The translations under genes and the position numbers were made by a program. The notes under the pieces were generated by a model. It worked only from the letters and a program-made list of their open reading frames with translations. It was not told the origin of the DNA and searched no databases. A stretch of 64,000 bases of DNA, taken from Areca catechu. Its lineage: Eukaryota > Streptophyta > Magnoliopsida > Arecales > Arecaceae. Below are positions 58,723 through 64,000 of this stretch, piece after piece (positions within the stretch are counted from its first letter, which is position 1; each line of letters opens with the position of its first letter). The stretch covers positions 28,518,727-28,582,726 of the forward strand of contig CM038048.1 of the NCBI GenBank assembly GCA_021397845.1, read 5' to 3'.

Positions 58723-59760
58723 TGGGGTTTATCATAATCTTGATAAGATGCAGTAGTATGGTGAATCAATAATTACCTTTTATTAATAAATAATATCATA
58801 CATGAGTTGGAAGATTATAAAAATGACTGTACAAAGATTGGGTATTAGGGCATAATTCTTTCAATCTCGCATTTGCACTAAAGCCAATTATTCTTGTATC
58901 TTACACCTATACAATCTAAGTGGTGATCAAACTATTGCTGTGGTAATGTTTTAGTGAATGGGTCTGCTATGTTGTTCTTTGTATCTACTCATTCGATGAC
59001 AACATCTTGTCATTCTATGATCTCTCGAACGAGATGGAAGCATCTTAGGATGTCCTTGGACTTTTAATGAGACCTGGGTTCCTTATCTTGCGCAATAGCT
59101 CTAGTGTTATCACAATAAAGTGGTACCGATTATTGTATAGTAGACCATGCCTAATTTTGTGATGAATTTATTTTTCTACACAGCTTCCTTTATTGCTTCA
59201 CTTATAGCTATGTATTCTGCCTCAATGACTGAGTCAGTTATAGTTTACTACGTTGTACTCTTCTTACTCATTGCACCTTCATATTGGGTGAATACATATC
59301 CTGATATCGATTTTCTATCAACTAGATTTGATTGAAAACTAGAATCCGTATACCCTTCTAGTTTTATCTCTGAACCACCATATATTAGAAAAACAACTTT
59401 AGTTCTTCTTAGGTATTTAAGAATTATTTTCATAGCTTTCCAATTATCTACCCCTAGATCATCCTGGAACATGCTTACTATGCCCAAGGCATAAGCAACA
59501 TCAGGCCTGGTACAAGCATGGCATATATAATTGATCCTATAGTCGAAGCTATGGAATCAAACTCACCCTCTCTCTATCTTCAGGTGTCATAGGAGACATA
59601 TTTTTAGAGAGATGTACGCCTTGACTCTTGGACAAGTAACCTCTCTTACTTTCCTCCATGTTGAATCTCTTCAACACTAAATCAATGTACCTGGATTGGG
59701 ATAAGTCTAGCATTCACTTAGATCTATCTCTATAGATTTTTATACTCAGTATATAGGATG
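58723..59760 (-). mobile_element. J: minus-strand fragment of an H-type copia element
   Basis: Contains reverse transcriptase tail, RNase H, polypurine region and the first 141 bp of a 3' LTR (58863-58723, starting TGAAAGAATTATGCC). The LTR stops exactly at the end of the H LTR, giving a head-to-head junction. The left-hand pol end is cut by K at 59760. Confidence 0.85.
58870..59760 (-). pseudogene. J reverse transcriptase tail and RNase H (broken)
   Basis: Minus-strand blocks SRYIDLVLKRFNMEE, GVHLSKNMSPMTPED, then the open piece 59248-59487 with GIVSMFQDDLGVDNWK, ILKYLRRTKVVFLIYGG and SSFQSNLVDRKSISGYVF. These correspond residue by residue to H 40165-40620. A frame change near 59520 and several stops break it. 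Confidence 0.85.
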
Positions 59761-62138
59761 TGAAAGAAAGGTACCCTAAATGTTAATCTTTATATGGGCA
59801 TTTATGTGATCTTCTAATTCATGTATGATATTATTTATTAATAAAAGGTATTTGATTCATCATACTGCTACATCTTATCAAGATTATGATGAACCCCATA
59901 GGTTAGGCAATGGAATTAGGGTTATGATGGAGATCATAACGATGAGACCTAAGTTCCTATAAGTCCTAATCTAAAATGTTCCTAGTCGTTGGATAATCGA
60001 TTCGGGGATCGACGAATCCGGTAAGACTAGCACATCTTCTATATGCTCGATGGAGAGGGTAGTTGGTCTCACAGCCACTTGTGTAGAGACACTAATACAA
60101 TGATATGGGTGCTAATTAGGCTATGAGTTCATTAAACTATCTGATAAGAGAATATCAAATGGAAGTATTACTTATCAAAAGAATGTTCTTTTAGTGGGAG
60201 TTGTGCATGTGATCCTTAGACCTGAGACAACCATAATATCTTGTGCACATGAACCCTTGTTTTGGTGCATACTCATTCATGGCAATTAAGTCATGTACGG
60301 AATATTTCTAGATATGGTAGATTATGTATGAAGGTAATGAGTAGGTCAACATGGAATTGATCACTCCTAGTAAGGGGAGAAGTTATTCCACGTGATCTCC
60401 TTGAATGATGACTCAAGAAGTCTTTGATCAAAACATGATGATATTAGATAGGATTTCTAATCTTTCATCGGTTGAGTCTTCATTATCGAATTAAGATTCA
60501 AAAAAATTAAGTACTAGGATTTGACATTTATCCATGCCTATCACTTAATCAGGATAAAGGGAGATCAAAGGATTGAATTGCACGGTAACTTTTCACTGAA
60601 GAATATTTAGGTAATTTCAATTAAATTCCTCATCTTCCGAGTAGGCATGACATGTTGCTAGATGTCAATCATATCTTATAGGTTTTCATGAATCAAATGG
60701 ACTGGATTCATGAGTCAATTTGGAAGCTAGTTCGAATTGGCAACTTAGGTCAACTCAATTCGATTTAATTAGGTCAATTGGTTTTGATTGGATATAATTG
60801 GCTTGGACTTAGGCCTACTACTAGCTACATGTGGAATCCAAAGGGTCACACATATTTGAGAATTGGCCAAGGAATTCAATTATATTTTTATTAGGGTCAT
60901 GGGATCCTAATTGGCTAGCTAATTGATATACTAGCATATGTTGGTTAGCCCAACTTCTAACCCAATTGGATTGGGTTTATTAGCTTACTATTTGGGCTAA
61001 ATAATTTAAGTAGGACTTAAATTGGATTATGTCTTAATTAGGATAGAATTTATCTTATTTTATCTGGATTTATTTGGGCCTTATCTTGGAATTATGGAAG
61101 AGTCCAACTTGGATTGGACTCTTGGCGCCGAGATAGATGTGCGCCAAAATAAATGTTCACAGAAGGACCAAGAGTCCTTCTGTTAGTCAATCACAAATTC
61201 CAAATAATATTTAAGACTTTCTCCCTTATCTCTATGCCCTTTTGGAAGGAGCTTGACCAGTCAAATAATGGAAAATGGCATGGAAGGAGTTGGCACAAAA
61301 TGAAGAGTTGCATCTCTTCATTATGGCACTAATTTGGAAACAAGAGTCCTTCTATTTTAAGGCTCCTGTATTTCTTCGATGCCTCCTTTCAGATTTCATG
61401 CCCCTTAGCCATCTTATAACTGGTTAATACCATGTGGCAGATGGAGAAAAAGGCTGGAAAAATGAAGAGACATTAATTTGTCTCGTGGTGCATGATTAGA
61501 TGTATCATGATATGACCTCTTATCCTAATAAGACTCCTTCTGCTTGAAGGGTCTTATCAAATGGCTGAAGGAGAGAAATATCAGGCACCCCATCCCTCTC
61601 TATAAAAGGCATCATATTCTGATGCCAAAATAATTGAGTTTCGATTTGAAGAATACTACCTGCTATTTCATCTTTCTTCTCTTTAAGACAAGGTTTGTCT
61701 TTTTAAGACAAAACTTGTTCTTTTAAGACAAGGCTAGTCTAATTAAGATAAGAGCCTAGGTAGAAAAATAAAAGGGGTATTCAAGATCTAAGAGAGGAGT
61801 CAGAGTGATCTCTGATTGCCCTATAGAAGGATAGGAATTCCAACAAAGGGAGAAAACTTGAATGGCTGTCGGAAGAGTCCCAGTCAAAAAAGCAAACTTC
61901 ATAGGAGGGCTTCCTTGGTCTGATTTCTATGTGGATCATCTTTAGAGGACATACACTTATGTGCCTCATGGAAATTAAGGAATGTAGCATTCCAGGTATT
62001 CCTCTATAATCCTAAAGTTTAGATTTATTAGTTGTCATTGTCAAGTGGTCCTAGAATTTAGGATTACGGTCGATCAGGATTTTAATAATGAAAGTTTTGA
62101 AACTTGATCTTTTACTATGCTATATCCAGATCCCAACA
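59761..62138 (+). repeat. K 5' LTR (2378 bp)
   Basis: TGAAAGAAAGGTACC...GATCCCAACA. Homologous to both pieces of the H LTR and to the J fragment. Contains AAGACAAGG repeats (61685-61735) and a TATA box. Confidence 0.88.
61601..61609 (+). promoter_or_regulatory. K LTR TATA box
   Basis: CTCTATAAAAGGCATC, well-formed. Confidence 0.65.
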
Positions 62139-62139
62139 A

Positions 62140-62151
62140 TGGTATTAGAGC
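62140..62151 (+). other. K primer binding site
   Basis: TGGTATTAGAGC, one base after the LTR; same one-base variant of the initiator tRNA-Met site as in E. Confidence 0.8.
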
Positions 62152-62745
62152 CACCTTAATACATGCAATTAGTAATCTTTTTAGTGTTTATTGCTTTCTA
62201 TGCTATGAATTGATGCATGATTAGTTTATATTACATATAAGATATGTTATATCCTAGTAACTGCTTCGGATTGGGTTAGTCACCATGGCCGTCCAATTAT
62301 AGGAGCTAATTAGGGTTTCATGGCCCTTTCTTTTTATTCAATGGGGTCTCCTATGGCATGTAGGGGTGCTGTTGTGGCCTTATCCCATGAACAAGTGAGG
62401 TGAATATATTGTTGTTATAATCATGCTCATATTATGCATATTAAGGTTAATATGCTTGTTTGCTAGAATGAGTGTTATGATGACATGATTAATTAGGATG
62501 TGTTTAAGACCTTAAAAGTCCTCATAAAAATAATATTTAGTCATAGTGTAAGTTAATCATGATGTAAATCTGATTAGGATTTGATCTGCCAATCGATGTC
62601 TAGTCAAGTGGTTCTGGAAAGGTAAAGGGAAGGAGGTTTTTAATTGGTTCCGTTGTCTAACCTGACTTATTTAATTGGTGTTTAAGGAAAGCAATGGGAG
62701 GACCCCTCATCTCTTTCACTTACCTGGCCAATTTGGTCATATATG
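62152..62745 (+). other. K untranslated leader
   Basis: No gene. The block 62590-62735 (GGTTTTTAATTGG ... CACTTACCTGGCCA) resembles the leaders of gypsy elements E and G. Confidence 0.6.
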
Positions 62746-64000
62746 TTGCCATCCGGATCATCGTGGCCCGTAGCAGCTGATGGTGTCGGGTGGTCCGCGT
62801 CCGCCCGTCGGGGGTGTCTCCGGTGCCTCAGAACCTACAAGATAGCCAACGTCAGTGACCTGGACAGGGGATTCTGGCAGGGGTGCTTTGACGGTCAAGT
62901 CAGTGACAATCCAGGAGAATAGATCCTCCTGGTCGAGCCCCTCTAGATGAGCTCCACGCTAGGAGGAGTGAGTGGAGTGTATGATAGTGCGAGTGAGCTG
63001 GGAGATGTGGTGGCCGAGGTGGTCTTGGCCTCCTGTCTGGCCTCTCCCCCTTCTCCTCTTTCTCTCTATGATGGTTATGTTGTTGGAAAATTGGGTGCTC
63101 TCTCGTTTCGAGAATGTTGTTCTTGCTTGGAAGGAAAAAATGAGTGTTGTTGTTACCTCCTTGTTTACTCTGGCTGAGTCTTCTACTTTGGCTTGCCTCG
63201 GGGTTCTCCCATGCCGTCAGGCTGGTACGACGAGGTGTCGTGCCATAGACGGGATGCCTTCTTGATTGGATAGTTAGAGAAGCTTCGATATGCCTCTGAC
63301 ATTCCTTCTGTTTGCCCTTCCTAGAAGCCTGGCAGGACCTTGACTATCGTGCCACCGGTCTTGGGACTCGTGCTCTTCGGTGGGATCTTTTCTTTGCTTG
63401 TATGACAAGTCAGCAGAGGTTATTGTGCCTTGTTATGAGCTTCCTTTCTTTCTAGTGCAGGTGACGGCCGTGGGCATTTATGGCGATGTGGCGAGTGCTG
63501 CTGTATGGTCCTCGGGGGGCCTGCCACCATCTTCGCAGGAGAGGCGCAGCTTCTTTGGTGGCTGGTACTTCGATTTGTGCTGAGGGCCGAGCTGGGAAGA
63601 TGGGGCCCGCTTGTAGTGGACCCGCCTCATCGTGGCTCGGCTGCGCGGAGGAGGGCCGATCTCGGTTCCATGCCAAGGGTGAAGCCATCTTTGACCGAGC
63701 TCGGGCCGACAGAGGTGTATGAGGCACGCCCAGCTCAAGGGACCTGGCCTTGAAGGGGCGCCACATGGTGGAGGAGGGCTGAGCTCAACTTCGGACCACG
63801 AGACCCGACCTCGGGCTCGGAAGGTCTGCCTCTGGTGGGACTTGAGCTCGGCTCCGACGTAGGCATCCAACTTGGCAGGGACTGACCTGGCGGAGGACGG
63901 AGCCCGGCTTCGACGGGCGGCCCCGTTGACCTCGGGAAGCTCAGCCCGGCGAAGGGGCCGATAGTGGGAATCCAGCATGGCGTCCAATGAGAGCTCCACA
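62746..64000. other. GC-rich block at window edge, unidentified
   Basis: Composition jumps near 62746. Open frames occur on both strands, the longest being minus 63478-63999 (173 residues, rich in Arg, Pro and Ser), without a recognisable domain. Phrases such as CGGTGGGATC and AGCTCGGGCC recall GC-rich LTRs like that of C, but I can align none of it. It may be another element's LTR or a degraded gene. Confidence 0.4.

Larger units (their letters stand above)
59761..64000 (+). mobile_element. K: 5' part of an H-type copia element (LTR, primer site, leader)
   Basis: A full-length LTR followed by a primer site; the rest runs into an unidentified GC-rich block and off the window. It interrupts J pol (left flank ggatg, 59756-59760). 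Its LTR is the uninterrupted reference that shows where G entered the H LTR. No gag is readable by 64000, so either gag is lost or another insertion follows the leader. Confidence 0.7.

Overview
This window is repeat-dense plant nuclear DNA. I find no intact host gene, tRNA, rRNA or CRISPR array. Almost every base can be assigned to LTR retrotransposons or their remains, stacked inside one another. The copia and chromodomain gypsy families, initiator-tRNA-Met primer sites, an env-bearing Sirevirus lineage and a hAT-like MITE point to an angiosperm. A monocot such as a palm is my guess only, because nothing in the window proves the species. Every polyprotein carries stops and frameshifts, so these are relics.

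Left block (1-37693). A minus-strand Sirevirus fragment F (1-1938) abuts a minus-strand gypsy element E (1939-7338) that has lost most of pol. E abuts Sirevirus A (7339-37693), which lacks its 5' LTR and gag. A was split three times. Sirevirus B (11907-22558) has two 1571-bp LTRs. Element C (22678-32562) is a large non-autonomous LTR element with a perfect cctac duplication. D (32969-34918) is a minus-strand solo LTR. The third, env-like ORF of A is recognisable in three pieces on either side of B and C, which fixes the order of events: A is older than B, C and D.

Right block (37694-64000). Copia element H (37694-58722) has lost its 5' end and carries chromodomain gypsy element G (43033-58314, duplication gctag) inside its 3' LTR. 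G carries solo LTR L (45598-47756, duplication gaaac) in gag, and L carries a hAT-like MITE (45983-46237). G's 3' LTR is split by composite I (52758-57314, duplication ctggc), which itself holds a minus-strand LTR (53124-54565). H is followed head to head by a minus-strand relative J. J is interrupted by the 5' LTR and leader of another relative, K (from 59761). The last 1.25 kb is GC-rich and unidentified.

The most interesting signals are non-coding. The 3' tail of A holds an array of about twenty short repeats matching the 3' end of initiator tRNA-Met, the complement of the primer binding site used by its relatives. A and B show the repeated symmetrical GTCGAC/GCCGAC boxes in their LTRs and again just before the env-like ORF. 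C is built almost wholly from four classes of tandem repeat. I has long inverted repeats at its ends.
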